Source of the DNA: Arthrobacter sp. UM1
GTDB lineage: Bacteria; Actinomycetota; Actinomycetes; Actinomycetales; Micrococcaceae
Length of the DNA: 64,000 nucleotides
Direction: 5' to 3'
Assembly: GCF_020483305.1 (NCBI RefSeq)
Contig: NZ_JACWAB010000002.1
Coordinates: 310,001 to 374,000, forward strand
Numbering within the stretch: the first letter of the stretch is position 1; every line of letters begins with the position of its first letter. The notes beneath the pieces are model-generated. The model saw only the letters and a list, made by a program, of their open reading frames with translations, had not been told where the DNA came from and made no database searches. Of this stretch, positions 9,284 through 19,941 are shown one piece after another. The position numbers were made by a program, and so were the translations under genes.

Positions 9284-9741
9284 CCCGCACCAAGCTGTGG
9301 GTGGCCGCCGTCGTCGTCCTCGGGCTGTTCTTCCTGGGGCTCGTCGTGAGCCGCGGCGTGCTGTTCCTCGTCCAGCCGGAGCCGGCGGCCAAGGGGATCG
9401 GGGCCGCGTTCCTCGTCATCGGCGCCGTGGGCGCGTGGACGATGTGGCGGGAGATCGTGTTCGGCTTCGCCTCACAGCGCCTGGCCGCGATCCTCGAGAA
9501 GGAGGGCGGCCTTCCGGAGGACACGCTTCCGAGGACTCCCGGCGGCCGGATCGTGCGCTCGGCGGCGGACGAGCAGTTCGCCCGCTATCAGGCGGAGGCG
9601 GAGGCCGCGCCGGAGGACTGGCGCGTCTGGTACCGCCTGTCCCTCGCATATGACGCGGCAGGGGACCGGCGGCGCGCCCGTCGGGCCGCCCGCACGGCGA
9701 TCTCCCTCGAGAAGTCCGGGGCAGAGGGACGGGTAGGCTAG
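9280..9741 (+). CDS. Small membrane protein with a TPR-like C-terminus
   Basis: 153 residues starting at a GTG that overlaps the dapB stop (GTGA). Two membrane segments lie at about residues 5-32 and 38-56. A short cytoplasmic linker follows, then one TPR-like helical pair (EDWRVWYRLSLAYDAAGDRR) and an arginine-rich end. Function unknown. Its position between dapB and dapA suggests only co-transcription, not a role in lysine synthesis. Many Micrococcales carry an uncharacterised membrane protein at this place; that is general memory, not checked. Confidence 0.8.
   Translation: MTRTKLWVAAVVVLGLFFLGLVVSRGVLFLVQPEPAAKGIGAAFLVIGAVGAWTMWREIVFGFASQRLAAILEKEGGLPEDTLPRTPGGRIVRSAADEQFARYQAEAEAAPEDWRVWYRLSLAYDAAGDRRRARRAARTAISLEKSGAEGRVG
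9734..9739 (+). promoter_or_regulatory. Possible -10 (TAGGCT) for a leaderless dapA transcript
   Basis: TAGGCT ends 6 bases before the dapA ATG and overlaps the stop codon of the upstream gene. It has the same geometry as other putative leaderless starts in this window. Confidence 0.4.
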
Positions 9742-9745
9742 GCGC

Positions 9746-10675
9746 ATGAGCACTTCGGCTGCGTCCCCCCGCGTCACTGACGTCTTCGGCACCGTCTCCA
9801 CGGCCATGGTCACCCCCTTCACGGCCGAGGGAGCAGTGGACTTCCCCGAGGCCGAGCGCCTCGCGGACTACCTCGTCCGGAACGGCTGCGACTCCCTCGT
9901 GGTCTCCGGCACCACCGGAGAGACCTCCACGCTCGAGGACCAGGAGAAGGAGGACCTCGTCCGCGCCGTCGTGAACGCGGTCGGCGGACGGGCCACGGTC
10001 ATCGCGGGAACAGGCACCAACCACACGAGCCACTCGGTGGAGATGGCGCACCGCGCAGTCAAGGCGGGCGCGGACGGCCAGCTCGTGGTGACGCCGTACT
10101 ACAACAAGCCCACCCAGTCCGGCGTTCTGGGCCACTTCGAGGCCGTGGCCAGGGCCACGGACCTGCCGATCATGGTCTATGACATCCCGGGCCGCGCCGG
10201 CATCCCCATCACGACGGCGACGATGCAGCGCCTCGCTGAGATCGAGACGGTCCTGGCGCTCAAGGACGCCAAGGGGGACATCGCCGCGACGAGCGAGGTC
10301 ATCGCCAAGACGGACCTCGGCGTCTACTCGGGGGAGGACGCGCTGACGCTTCCCCTTCTCTCGGTCGGCGCCCTCGGCGTCGTCTCCGTGACGGCCCACG
10401 TGGCCGCGCCGCTGTTCCGCCGCATGGCGGACGCCGCGGCGTCGGGCGACGTCGCGGCCGCCCGGACCGCCCACTATGAGCTTGAACCCGTTGTGCGCGC
10501 GGTGATGTCGCACATTCCAGGCGCCATGGCAGCCAAGGAGCTGCTCGCACGGGCCGGGGTGATCTCCTCCGCTGACGTGAGGCTTCCCCTCGTGCGGGCG
10601 AGCGAGGACGAGCTCGCGCCCGTCCTCGCCGCCATGGCCGAATCGAGCTGGGAGATCCCGGCTCTCAACGGCTGA
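9746..10675 (+). CDS. dapA: 4-hydroxy-tetrahydrodipicolinate synthase
   Basis: Condenses pyruvate with aspartate semialdehyde, opening the diaminopimelate/lysine branch. A 309-residue TIM-barrel protein with the substrate motif SGTTGETSTL near residue 52, the catalytic tyrosine in YYNKPTQ near 113 and the Schiff-base lysine in ALKDAKGD near 171. The ATG at 9746 gives the usual N-terminus; there is no obvious ribosome site, which fits the leaderless -10 noted before it. rnj follows 18 bases later, the conserved actinobacterial order dapA-rnj. Confidence 0.97.
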   Translation: MSTSAASPRVTDVFGTVSTAMVTPFTAEGAVDFPEAERLADYLVRNGCDSLVVSGTTGETSTLEDQEKEDLVRAVVNAVGGRATVIAGTGTNHTSHSVEMAHRAVKAGADGQLVVTPYYNKPTQSGVLGHFEAVARATDLPIMVYDIPGRAGIPITTATMQRLAEIETVLALKDAKGDIAATSEVIAKTDLGVYSGEDALTLPLLSVGALGVVSVTAHVAAPLFRRMADAAASGDVAAARTAHYELEPVVRAVMSHIPGAMAAKELLARAGVISSADVRLPLVRASEDELAPVLAAMAESSWEIPALNG

Positions 10676-10693
10676 GGCCAGAAAGAGGTTTAC

Positions 10694-12379
<1,686 letters not shown>

Positions 12380-12396
12380 TGCTGACGCCTGCCTGG

Positions 12397-12402
12397 TAGT
12401 TT
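12397..12402 (+). promoter_or_regulatory. Possible -10 (TAGTTT) for a leaderless ftsK transcript
   Basis: TAGTTT lies 7 bases before the ftsK ATG, in the 30-base gap after rnj. No ribosome site of normal spacing is seen, which supports a leaderless start. Confidence 0.45.
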
Positions 12403-12409
12403 TGAGGGT

Positions 12410-15400
12410 ATGGCGACGAGCACTTCCCCCAAGTCGCAGCAAGGACGGGCCAAGAAGACGTCGAGCGTCAAGAAGAAGCCCTCGTCCTCCGCTGCCAGCA
12501 CCGCAGCACAGAGCGAGGACCCTCTTGAGGAGACCTCGCCTGTGGCGCGGTTCCTCTATGCCGCCTGGATGGTGGTGGCCTCGCCCGTGGGCGCGGCCTT
12601 CCGCCAGCTGGGCCGCAACCTGAGGATCCCGCAGTCTGAGCGCAGGGACGGCTCCGGCCTCTTCCTGCTCGTCCTGGCGGTGCTCGTGGCCCTGGCCGCA
12701 TGGTTCCCGTCCGCAGGCGGCCCGTTCGCGGCCGTCGGCCGGGTTCTGGCCACGCTCTTCGGCGCCACGGCGGTGCTGATCCCGCTGGGCCTCGGCATCA
12801 ACGCCTGGCGCATGTTCCGGCATCCCGCGGAGCACCGGGCGAACGGGCGCATCTCCATCGGCGAGTTCGTCCTGCTCCTCGGCGCGGCCGGGGCGGTCCA
12901 GGGCTTCAGCGGCGCGCCCGCCCTTCTCTCCGCTGCGTCCGACCGGGCGGGCGGACTGCTCGGCTCGGTGACGGGCGGCGCGCTCGCCGCCGTCGTCACC
13001 GCCGTTCCCGCGGGGCTCATCATGGTCCTCGTCGGGCTCGTCGGCCTGCTCATCCTGACGGCCACGCCGGTGCGGCACGTTCCGTACCGCGTCTCGCAGG
13101 CCGCTCACCGTCTCATCGGCGAGGATCCCCGTGCCGAGGAGCGCTCGGCGGAGTTCGGCCTCTCCGGCGAGGGCGAGCCGCACGACCAGTCCTACCTCAC
13201 CCAGCACGAGGGCCGCCGCCACGAGGCCCCCGCGAAGCGCCGCGGGCTCTTCGCCCGCCTCTTCGGCGCGCAGGAGGACGAGTTCGAGGACGAGCGCGAG
13301 GGCGATGTCGCCTTCGACTCCGCGCTCGTCGAGGACCGCGAACACGGCGCCCGTGAGGACGCCTCGTCCGAGCGGGACGACGACGCTGCCGGCCAGGCCG
13401 TGCGCAGCCGCCGTCAGGGTGCGCAGGCCCGCGGCCACCAGCGCACGCAGGACGTGTTCGACGCCGAGCGGCCTCCCCAGGCCCCCCGCCGCCCGGAGCG
13501 GGACCCGAACGCCCCGTTCGACGCCGCCGAGGTCTTCGGCTCCGAGGACGAGCGCGAGGGCTCGCATGCCGGTGCCCCGGCGGAGCAGGGCGGCCGCGCC
13601 GGATCGCACTCCGCCGGCGCAGCGCCGTCGGCCTCGCCGTCGGCCTCGCCTTCGGGCGCGGACTCGGATCCGGACGCGTTCGAGACGGCCGTCATCGCGC
13701 CCGAGGACGTCGAGGAGGAGAGCGGACCCGCAGTGCCTCCCGGCGTCCGCCGTCCCACCCAGGCAGAGCTGCGCGCGGACGAGCTGCGCCGCAGCCAGGG
13801 CCTGAGCCCCAAGTCCGGCGGGGGAGCGGACGAGGCGAACGACCGCAGCGAGCAGCCGACGACGGCGCTCTCGACGGTCCGCGAGCCCATGCCGAGCGGA
13901 AGCGAGCAGCTGAGCCTCGACGGCGAGGTGGCCTACGTGCTCCCGAGCCCCGATTTCCTCCCGGCGGGCCCGGCGGCGAAGGAGCGCAGCGAGGTCAACG
14001 ACCAGGTGGTCCACGCGCTGACCGAGACGCTCCAGCAGTTCAAGGTGGACGCGAGCGTCACGGGCTTCTCGCGCGGCCCGACCGTCACGCGCTACGAGAT
14101 CGAGCTCGCCCCCGGCACGAAGGTCGAGCGCGTCACGGCGCTGTCCAAGAACATCTCCTACGCCGTGGCCAGCTCGGACGTGCGCATCCTCAGCCCGATC
14201 CCGGGCAAGTCCGCGATCGGCATCGAGATCCCCAACGCGGACCGCGAGACGGTCTCGCTCGGCGACGTCCTGCGCTCGAACGTGGCCCGCAAGAGCGAAC
14301 ACCCCATGGTCATGGGCGTCGGCAAGGACGTCGAGGGCGGCTATGTCGTGGCCAACCTCGCCAAGATGCCGCACATGCTCGTGGCCGGCGCCACCGGCGC
14401 GGGCAAGTCCTCGTTCGTCAACTCGATGATCACGTCGATCCTCATGCGCGCCACGCCGGACGAGGTCCGCATGGTCATGGTGGACCCGAAGCGCGTGGAG
14501 CTCACGGCGTACGAGGGCGTGCCGCACCTCATCACGCCGATCATCACTAACCCGAAGAAGGCCGCGGAGGCCCTCCAGTGGGTGGTCCGCGAGATGGACA
14601 CCCGCTACGACGACCTCGCCAACTTCGGCTTCAAGCACATCGACGACTTCAACAAGGCCGTCCGCGCCGGAAAGGTGCAGCTCCCGCCGGACTCGAAGCG
14701 GGTCCTGCGGCCGTACCCGTACCTGCTCGTCATCGTGGACGAGCTCGCCGACCTCATGATGGTGGCGCCGAGGGACGTCGAGGACTCGATCGTCCGCATC
14801 ACGCAGCTGGCCCGCGCGGCCGGCATTCACCTCGTCCTCGCGACGCAGCGCCCGTCCGTGGACGTGGTCACGGGCCTCATCAAGGCGAACGTGCCCTCCC
14901 GCATGGCGTTCGCCACGTCCTCCGTGACGGACTCCCGCGTGGTCCTCGACCAGCCGGGCGCGGAGAAGCTCATCGGCCAGGGCGACGCCCTCTTCCTCCC
15001 GATGGGCGCCTCGAAGCCCATGCGCGTGCAGGGCGCGTGGGTGAACGAGTCCGAGATCGAGCGCGTCGTCGAGCACGTCAAGGGCCAGATGAAGACCGAG
15101 TACCGCGACGACGTTGCGGCGGACGCGCCCAAGAAGCAGATCGACGAGGAGATCGGCGACGATCTCGACGTCCTGCTGCAGGCCGTGGAGCTCGTCGTCA
15201 CCACCCAGTTCGGCTCGACCTCGATGCTCCAGCGCAAGCTCCGCGTGGGCTTCGCCAAGGCCGGCCGCCTCATGGACCTCATGGAGTCCCGCGGCGTCGT
15301 CGGCCCCTCGGAGGGCTCGAAGGCGCGCGACGTGCTCGTCAAGCCCGACGACCTCGCCGCGACCCTCGCGGCGATCCGGGGCGACGACCCACAGGAGGCC

Positions 15401-15583
15401 GGCTCGGACGCGCAGTCCGCCGCGCTGGCGGAGAACGCCAACGAGAACCACCGCGGACCGTCCTCCGAGGAGGACCCGTACGGCTCCGACGCCGTCTCCC
15501 GGGACGCGGAGGCGCGGATGGCCGGCCTCGAGGAGGTCGAGTCCTCCGAGTCCGAGGACGCCTGGAACCTGACGGGCCGCTAG
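12410..15583 (+). CDS. ftsK: DNA translocase FtsK/SpoIIIE
   Basis: A septal DNA pump that clears chromosomes from the division plane and activates dif recombination. 1057 residues: four predicted membrane helices in the first 220 residues, an acidic, arginine/proline-rich linker to about 500, and the motor with Walker [10 protein letters not shown] near residue 661 and Walker [13 protein letters not shown] near 777. A C-terminal gamma winged-helix follows (ending near [16 protein letters not shown]). About 75 acidic residues follow gamma. The linker contains Ser/Ala/Pro repeats. Transcribed with pgsA. Confidence 0.97.
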   Translation: MATSTSPKSQQGRAKKTSSVKKKPSSSAASTAAQSEDPLEETSPVARFLYAAWMVVASPVGAAFRQLGRNLRIPQSERRDGSGLFLLVLAVLVALAAWFPSAGGPFAAVGRVLATLFGATAVLIPLGLGINAWRMFRHPAEHRANGRISIGEFVLLLGAAGAVQGFSGAPALLSAASDRAGGLLGSVTGGALAAVVTAVPAGLIMVLVGLVGLLILTATPVRHVPYRVSQAAHRLIGEDPRAEERSAEFGLSGEGEPHDQSYLTQHEGRRHEAPAKRRGLFARLFGAQEDEFEDEREGDVAFDSALVEDREHGAREDASSERDDDAAGQAVRSRRQGAQARGHQRTQDVFDAERPPQAPRRPERDPNAPFDAAEVFGSEDEREGSHAGAPAEQGGRAGSHSAGAAPSASPSASPSGADSDPDAFETAVIAPEDVEEESGPAVPPGVRRPTQAELRADELRRSQGLSPKSGGGADEANDRSEQPTTALSTVREPMPSGSEQLSLDGEVAYVLPSPDFLPAGPAAKERSEVNDQVVHALTETLQQFKVDASVTGFSRGPTVTRYEIELAPGTKVERVTALSKNISYAVASSDVRILSPIPGKSAIGIEIPNADRETVSLGDVLRSNVARKSEHPMVMGVGKDVEGGYVVANLAKMPHMLVAGATGAGKSSFVNSMITSILMRATPDEVRMVMVDPKRVELTAYEGVPHLITPIITNPKKAAEALQWVVREMDTRYDDLANFGFKHIDDFNKAVRAGKVQLPPDSKRVLRPYPYLLVIVDELADLMMVAPRDVEDSIVRITQLARAAGIHLVLATQRPSVDVVTGLIKANVPSRMAFATSSVTDSRVVLDQPGAEKLIGQGDALFLPMGASKPMRVQGAWVNESEIERVVEHVKGQMKTEYRDDVAADAPKKQIDEEIGDDLDVLLQAVELVVTTQFGSTSMLQRKLRVGFAKAGRLMDLMESRGVVGPSEGSKARDVLVKPDDLAATLAAIRGDDPQEAGSDAQSAALAENANENHRGPSSEEDPYGSDAVSRDAEARMAGLEEVESSESEDAWNLTGR

Positions 15584-15586
15584 GCT
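15581..15586 (+). promoter_or_regulatory. Possible -10 (TAGGCT) for a leaderless pgsA transcript
   Basis: TAGGCT begins with the ftsK stop codon and ends 6 bases before the pgsA GTG. The TAG is forced by the stop, so only the distal T counts as independent support. Confidence 0.3.
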
Positions 15587-15592
15587 GGCACC

Positions 15593-16231
15593 GTGAGCAC
15601 CCCGACGCCCCGAGCCGCCGAGCCCGACGTGAGCCGCCAGGTCTGGAACCTGCCGAACGTGCTCACGATGGGCCGGATCGCCATGATCCCGTTCTTCATC
15701 TGGGCCCTCGTGGCGGACGCGTCCAGGGCGGGGGAGCCCTGGGGTGACCCGCGCTACGGCGTGGCCCGCTGGATCGCGCTGGTCCTCTTCGGCCTCGCGA
15801 TGTACACGGACATGCTGGACGGGCAGATCGCCCGGCGCCGGAACCTCATCACGGACTTCGGCAAGATCGCCGACCCGATCGCGGACAAGGCGCTGACCGG
15901 CTCCGCGATGATCCTCCTCTCCCTCGTGGGAGACCTGCCCTGGTGGGTCACGGTCCTCATCCTGGTGCGGGAGTGGGGGATCACCCTGCTGCGCCTGGCG
16001 GTGGTGCGCCACGGCGTCATGGCGGCGTCCAAGGGCGGCAAGCTGAAGACGGTCCTCCAGGCCGCGGGCCTCGTCCTGCTGCTCATCCCGTTCGCGGCGA
16101 ATCCCGTGTGGCACATCGTGGCGCTCATCGTCATGTACGCCGCCCTCGTCGTCACGGTGGTGACGGGCGTGGACTACGCGGTCAAGGCGGCTCAGCTCGT
16201 CCGCTCGTCCAAGGCCGGCCGTGAGCGCTGA
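15593..16231 (+). CDS. pgsA: CDP-diacylglycerol--glycerol-3-phosphate 3-phosphatidyltransferase
   Basis: An integral membrane enzyme that makes phosphatidylglycerol phosphate, the first step to phosphatidylglycerol and cardiolipin. 212 residues. The CDP-alcohol phosphotransferase signature D-G-x2-A-R-x8-G-x3-D-x3-D is present (DMLDGQIARRRN, then DFGKIADPIADK near residue 85). Five to six membrane helices are predicted. The GTG start at 15593 follows the ftsK stop by 9 bases. The 3' end overlaps cinA by 11 bases. The ftsK-pgsA-cinA-clgR order is common in Micrococcales. Confidence 0.94.
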   Translation: MSTPTPRAAEPDVSRQVWNLPNVLTMGRIAMIPFFIWALVADASRAGEPWGDPRYGVARWIALVLFGLAMYTDMLDGQIARRRNLITDFGKIADPIADKALTGSAMILLSLVGDLPWWVTVLILVREWGITLLRLAVVRHGVMAASKGGKLKTVLQAAGLVLLLIPFAANPVWHIVALIVMYAALVVTVVTGVDYAVKAAQLVRSSKAGRER

Positions 16232-16775
16232 GCAGCCCCGGCCTGCGGAGGGCGAGGGCGCGTCGGGCGGCTCCGGGGAGACCGGGGCGAGGCACGTCGT
16301 CGAAGAGTGCACCCGCCGCGGCCTGACGCTGGCCGCGTGCGAGTCCCTGACGGCCGGCCTCGTGAGCGCCCGGATCGCGGACGTGCCCGGCGCCTCCGCG
16401 GTGCTCCGCGGCGGCCTGGTCACCTACGCGACGGACCTCAAGGAGTCCCTTGCCGGGGTGGACCCCGATCGCCTCGCGGAGACCGGCCCGGTGGACGGCG
16501 AGGTCGCCCGTCAGATGGCCGAGGGAGCGCGGCGAGCGTGCGGTGCGGATCTCGCGGTGGCGACGACGGGTGTGGCCGGCCCTGACCCGGTGGGGGAGCA
16601 GGAAGCCGGGACCGTGTGGATCGCCGTGACGGGGCTGGCCCCTCGCCGCCTCTCGCTCCCGGGGGACCGGGCCGCGGTGCGCGCCGGAGCGGCGGAGGCG
16701 GCCATCGCGCTCGTGGCGGAGGCCCTGCGGCAGCTGCCGGAGGACGCCGGCGGTCCGGACCTGGACGCCAGCTAG
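16221..16775 (+). CDS. CinA family protein (nicotinamide-nucleotide amidohydrolase domain)
   Basis: 184 residues comprising only the C-terminal CinA/PncC domain, with ACESLTAGLVSARIADVPGAS near residue 40 and the conserved TGVAGPDP near residue 115. The family deamidates nicotinamide mononucleotide in pyridine-nucleotide recycling. The N-terminal molybdopterin-binding-like domain of full CinA is absent, which is usual in this genomic setting. GTG at 16221 overlaps pgsA by 11 bases and gives a 25-residue Gly/Glu-rich lead before the domain; a later start cannot be ruled out. Confidence 0.9.
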   Translation: MSAEQPRPAEGEGASGGSGETGARHVVEECTRRGLTLAACESLTAGLVSARIADVPGASAVLRGGLVTYATDLKESLAGVDPDRLAETGPVDGEVARQMAEGARRACGADLAVATTGVAGPDPVGEQEAGTVWIAVTGLAPRRLSLPGDRAAVRAGAAEAAIALVAEALRQLPEDAGGPDLDAS

Positions 16776-17026
16776 TCCCCGTCCGGCAATTGCCCCGAAA
16801 TGCCGTCCGGAGCTCGGGATCGGGCGGCCTCAGGGCCCGGGAGCCGGTAGCCTTGACCAAGAGCCTGAGTCGCCTCGGCTCAACTCTGGATGTCGGCGAG
16901 ACGGCTCGGGAATAAGGCCGCGGCCGCCGTCGTTGCATCCACAGACAGCCCTGCGAGCCGACGTGCGAGTGATGCCGGCTCGGCCTGAGAGGGGCTGGAC
17001 GTATGAGACCAGGAGTGAGCATACCT

Positions 17027-17440
17027 ATGGCAAAGCAACCCGTATCCGTGAACGGCGTGGTTCGTTGGCGCGATGTGGGCATGTCCGAATCCGCCCCCGC
17101 CAAGCCCCTCGAGCCCAAGGTGATCGTCCTGCGGCATGAGATCGGCGAGGTGCTCCGCGAGGCGCGCCAGCGCCAGGGGCGCACCCTGCGAGAGGTGAGC
17201 CATGACGCCCGCGTCTCGCTCGGCTACCTCTCCGAGGTGGAGCGCGGACAGAAGGAGGCCTCGAGCGAGCTGCTCGCCTCGATCGCCGAAGCGCTCGACG
17301 TTCCGATGTCGAGCCTGCTCCATGACGTTGCGGACCGCATTGCGCTCCAGGAGGGCGTCCCGTTCGGCATGACCGTCCCGGACACCGTGCCGGACCAGAT
17401 GGCGGCCGACTACGGCGGCCGGGCGGCGGCCACGGCCTGA
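17027..17440 (+). CDS. clgR: ClgR-type helix-turn-helix transcriptional regulator
   Basis: An XRE-family DNA-binding protein. The helix-turn-helix reads [25 protein letters not shown], matching the ClgR/PopR group that activates clpP and clpC genes and stress functions in actinobacteria. The C-terminus ([20 protein letters not shown]) is small-residue rich with a terminal Ala-Ala-Thr-Ala, suggestive of the Clp-degradable tail of ClgR. I chose ATG 17027 ([18 protein letters not shown]), 11 bases after AGGAG; ATG 17003 would add 8 residues. It follows cinA and precedes DUF3046-recA, as in mycobacteria and Micrococcales. About 137 residues. Confidence 0.88.
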   Translation: MAKQPVSVNGVVRWRDVGMSESAPAKPLEPKVIVLRHEIGEVLREARQRQGRTLREVSHDARVSLGYLSEVERGQKEASSELLASIAEALDVPMSSLLHDVADRIALQEGVPFGMTVPDTVPDQMAADYGGRAAATA

Positions 17441-17463
17441 GGCAGATCCGCACCGAGACCAGC

Positions 17464-17529
17464 GCCCTCCGGTGTGGGAGGGCGAGACGCTGACGGGCAG
17501 TCCCGCGCCTGCGGGGCTGCCCGTCAGCG
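17464..17529 (+). terminator. Two adjacent hairpins after clgR, the second very strong
   Basis: First hairpin: GCCCTCC (17464-17470) pairs with GGAGGGC (17477-17483). Second hairpin: the 13-base arm 17488-17500 pairs perfectly with 17517-17529, and the stem continues inward through 17502-17506/17511-17515 around a 4-base loop, about 18-19 pairs in all. There is no T tract, as often in high-GC terminators. It separates clgR from the DUF3046-recA unit. Confidence 0.75.
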
Positions 17530-17597
17530 CGTGTGGACCACTGAGAACGACGACGGCGGGGCTGACGGGACAGTTCTGACGGAGAGGAGAGAGCCGG

Positions 17598-17840
17598 ATG
17601 AGGATGAGCGAGTTCGATCGGCTCATGGCGGACGAGTTCGGAGCCGCATACGCGTCCCTGCTCAAGCGGGACCTGCACCTGCCCGGCGTCGGCGGCAGGA
17701 CGGCCTCCGAGGCGCTGGCCGCCGGCGTGGACCCCAAGGCCGTGTGGCTGGCCGTGTGCGAGCAGCAGTCCGTGCCGCAGGAGCGCCGTTTGGGCAGGGA
17801 CATCGAGCCGAAGCCCGCCTCGGGCCTCGATTTCGGCTGA
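17598..17840 (+). CDS. DUF3046 family protein
   Basis: An 80-residue protein found almost always just upstream of recA in actinobacteria. Family features seen here are MSEFDRLMADEFGAAYASLLKRDLHL near the start and the central DPKAVWLAVCEQQSVPQERRLG. Function unknown; the constant link with recA/recX suggests a role near DNA repair, but that is inference. GGAGAGGAGAGAG upstream gives a ribosome site for ATG 17598; ATG 17604 (shorter by two residues) is equally possible. Confidence 0.92.
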   Translation: MRMSEFDRLMADEFGAAYASLLKRDLHLPGVGGRTASEALAAGVDPKAVWLAVCEQQSVPQERRLGRDIEPKPASGLDFG

Positions 17841-17960
17841 GGCGCCAGGGCCGAGCCGGGCTGAGGCCCCGAGACGATTCGGGCTGAGGTTCCGAGTCGA
17901 GGCGCGTCGAGGCGGGGCTGGCCGAGGTCCCGAGTCGAGGCGGGGCTAGACGCCGGCGCG
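17841..17960 (+). repeat. Degenerate GAGGY-CCGAGTCGAGGCG direct repeats before recA
   Basis: Two near-identical 19-base blocks (GAGGTTCCGAGTCGAGGCG and GAGGTCCCGAGTCGAGGCG), plus shorter GGGCTGAGG and GTCGAGGCGGGGCT copies, fill the first 120 bases after DUF3046. No open frame or strong hairpin was recognised there. Confidence 0.6.
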
Positions 17961-17966
17961 CCGTCT

Positions 17967-17996
17967 TTCGAACTTATGTTCGAACAGCGCTAGGAT
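17967..17996 (+). promoter_or_regulatory. recA promoter with LexA (SOS) box
   Basis: A perfect palindromic actinobacterial SOS box TCGAAC-TTAT-GTTCGA lies at 17968-17983. A -10 TAGGAT lies at 17991-17996; the -35 position falls inside the box, so bound LexA would block polymerase. The predicted start near 18003 leaves a leader of about 130 nt before recA. Confidence 0.9.
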
Positions 17997-18134
17997 GGGA
18001 CGCGAGGAAAGTTATCCACGAACGGCGCCGCGTGCGCTTAGAGTGTCCAGGGCTCTCCCTAGGGTTGACTCTGGAAGCTGAGAAGAGCGTGCGCCCCGCC
18101 GCAGCGGGTGCACCCACAGAGCAAAGGATTGATC

Positions 18135-19190
18135 ATGGCAGCAGCGATGGACCGCGAGAAGGCACTGGACACCGTCCTCGCCCAGATTGACAAGCAGTTC
18201 GGCAAGGGCTCCGTCATGCGGCTCGGGGAGGAGACCCGGGCGCCCATCGAGACCATCTCCACCTCGTCCATCGCCCTGGACGTGGCGCTCGGCATCGGCG
18301 GTCTTCCCCGTGGCCGCGTCGTGGAGATCTACGGCCCGGAGTCCTCCGGCAAGACCACGGTCGCGCTGCACGCCGTGGCCAATGCTCAGCGCAACGGCGG
18401 CATCGCGGCGTTCATCGATGCGGAGCACGCCCTGGATCCGGAGTACGCCAAGAAGCTCGGCGTGGACACGGACGCTCTGCTTGTGGCCCAGCCGGACACC
18501 GGTGAGCAGGCGCTGGAGATCATGGACATGCTGGTGAGCTCCGGCTCCCTGGACGTGGTCGTGGTGGACTCCGTGGCCGCGCTCGTGCCCAAGGCGGAGA
18601 TCGAGGGCGAGATGGGAGACTCGCACGTCGGTCTTCAAGCCCGTCTCATGTCGCAGGCGCTCCGCAAGATCACGGGCCGTCTCAACCAGGCCAAGACCAC
18701 GGCCATCTTCATCAACCAGCTCCGCGAGAAGATCGGCGTCTTCTTCGGCTCTCCGGAGACCACCACGGGCGGCAAGGCGCTCAAGTTCTACGCCTCGGTC
18801 CGCATTGACGTGCGCCGCATCGAGACGCTCAAGGAGGGGTCGGAGCCCGTGGGCAACCGCACCCGGGCCAAGATCGTGAAGAACAAGATGGCGCCGCCGT
18901 TCAAGCAGGCGGAGTTCGACATCCTCTACGGCCAGGGCATCTCCCGCGAGGGCGGCCTCCTGGACCTCGGAGTGGAGAACAACATCGTGAAGAAGTCCGG
19001 CGCCTGGTTCACCTATGACGGTGACCAGCTGGGCCAGGGCAAGGAGAAGGCGCGCCAGTTCCTCAAGGACAACCCGGAGCTCGCCAATGAGATCGAGCGC
19101 CGCATCCGTGAGGCCGTGGGCATCGACAAGATCGAGGAAGCGGCCCAGGAGGGCCAGCCCCTCGAGGTGCCTGAAGGCGCCTCCTTCTAG
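18135..19190 (+). CDS. recA: Recombinase RecA
   Basis: A DNA strand-exchange ATPase and co-protease that triggers LexA self-cleavage. 351 residues with Walker [10 protein letters not shown] near residue 68, Walker [16 protein letters not shown], the L2 region [22 protein letters not shown] and a short Glu/Gly-rich C-terminus. I placed the start at ATG 18135 ([15 protein letters not shown]), 6 bases after AAAGGA, rather than the in-frame upstream start at 18108. No intein. An SOS operator lies about 155 bases upstream, and recX follows at 20 bases. Confidence 0.99.
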   Translation: MAAAMDREKALDTVLAQIDKQFGKGSVMRLGEETRAPIETISTSSIALDVALGIGGLPRGRVVEIYGPESSGKTTVALHAVANAQRNGGIAAFIDAEHALDPEYAKKLGVDTDALLVAQPDTGEQALEIMDMLVSSGSLDVVVVDSVAALVPKAEIEGEMGDSHVGLQARLMSQALRKITGRLNQAKTTAIFINQLREKIGVFFGSPETTTGGKALKFYASVRIDVRRIETLKEGSEPVGNRTRAKIVKNKMAPPFKQAEFDILYGQGISREGGLLDLGVENNIVKKSGAWFTYDGDQLGQGKEKARQFLKDNPELANEIERRIREAVGIDKIEEAAQEGQPLEVPEGASF

Positions 19191-19210
19191 AGCGGAGCCG
19201 AGCGGTCGCC

Positions 19211-19912
19211 ATGCAGAGTCCTGATAGCCGGGAAAGCCGGGCGGTGCAGAGCGCCGGTGACGGTCCTGGCCGCGCCGGCGGGCCGCGTGAGCAGTCCGGC
19301 GGTGACCGGGACGCCCTCGCCTCGCTCAAAGACAAGCTGCAGGAGTACGCGGAGCGGCAGGCGGCTGGCGAGGCCGGTCCGGATCCCGAGCGGCTGAAGC
19401 TCGAGGAGAAGGCCCGGAACATCGCCACCCGCTCCCTCAACGCCGCGCCCCGGACCCGCTCCCAGCTGCGTTCCAAGCTCCTGGAGAAGGAGATCCCGGA
19501 GGACGTGGCGGACGAGGTGCTCGAGCGGTTCGAGGACGTCGGACTCGTGGATGACCGCGAGTTCGCCCGGGGATGGATCCGAGCCCGTTCGGAGTCCAAG
19601 GGCGTGGCCTCGCGCGCTCTTCGGGAGGAGCTCGTCAAGAAGGGCGTTCCCTCAGACGTGATCGAAGACGCTCTGGTCGAATGCCTCGAGCCGGAGCGGG
19701 AGGACGAGTTCGGAGCGGATCTCGCCCGGGTCAAGGCCCGGGCCGTCGTGGCGCGCATGGGCGCTGCCTCGCTGCAGTCGCGCCCCGAGCAGGAGAAGGC
19801 GCTGCGCAAGATCGTGGCAGCGGTGGCCCGCAAGGGCCACGCGCCGGGACGGGCTCTGGGGTGGGCGAGGACCGCTTTGGACGAGGAGCTTGCCGAACAG
19901 GGAGCCCCCTGA
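19211..19912 (+). CDS. recX: Regulatory protein RecX
   Basis: A modulator that limits RecA filament growth. 233 residues: a low-complexity Gly/Glu/Gln lead of about 70 residues followed by the RecX helical repeats (ATRSLNAAPRTRSQLRSKLLEKEIPEDVADEVLERF and two further three-helix units). The conserved core begins near residue 65. It is co-transcribed with recA in the usual order. The N-terminal lead is longer than in E. coli RecX but normal for actinobacteria. Confidence 0.94.
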   Translation: MQSPDSRESRAVQSAGDGPGRAGGPREQSGGDRDALASLKDKLQEYAERQAAGEAGPDPERLKLEEKARNIATRSLNAAPRTRSQLRSKLLEKEIPEDVADEVLERFEDVGLVDDREFARGWIRARSESKGVASRALREELVKKGVPSDVIEDALVECLEPEREDEFGADLARVKARAVVARMGAASLQSRPEQEKALRKIVAAVARKGHAPGRALGWARTALDEELAEQGAP

Positions 19913-19929
19913 GGGCAGGCGAGAACCAC

Positions 19930-19935
19930 TAGAAT
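19930..19935 (+). promoter_or_regulatory. Possible -10 (TAGAAT) for a leaderless miaB transcript
   Basis: TAGAAT lies 6 bases before the miaB GTG at 19942, in the 29-base gap after recX. No normally spaced ribosome site is present, so a leaderless start is likely. Confidence 0.5.
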
Positions 19936-19941
19936 TGCCAG

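Noticed and set aside
16776-17026. A ClgR autoregulatory operator upstream of clgR
   Set aside because: Apart from an imperfect TGAGTCG/CGGCTCA inverted repeat near 16865-16881, I could not find a convincing match to ClgR sites.
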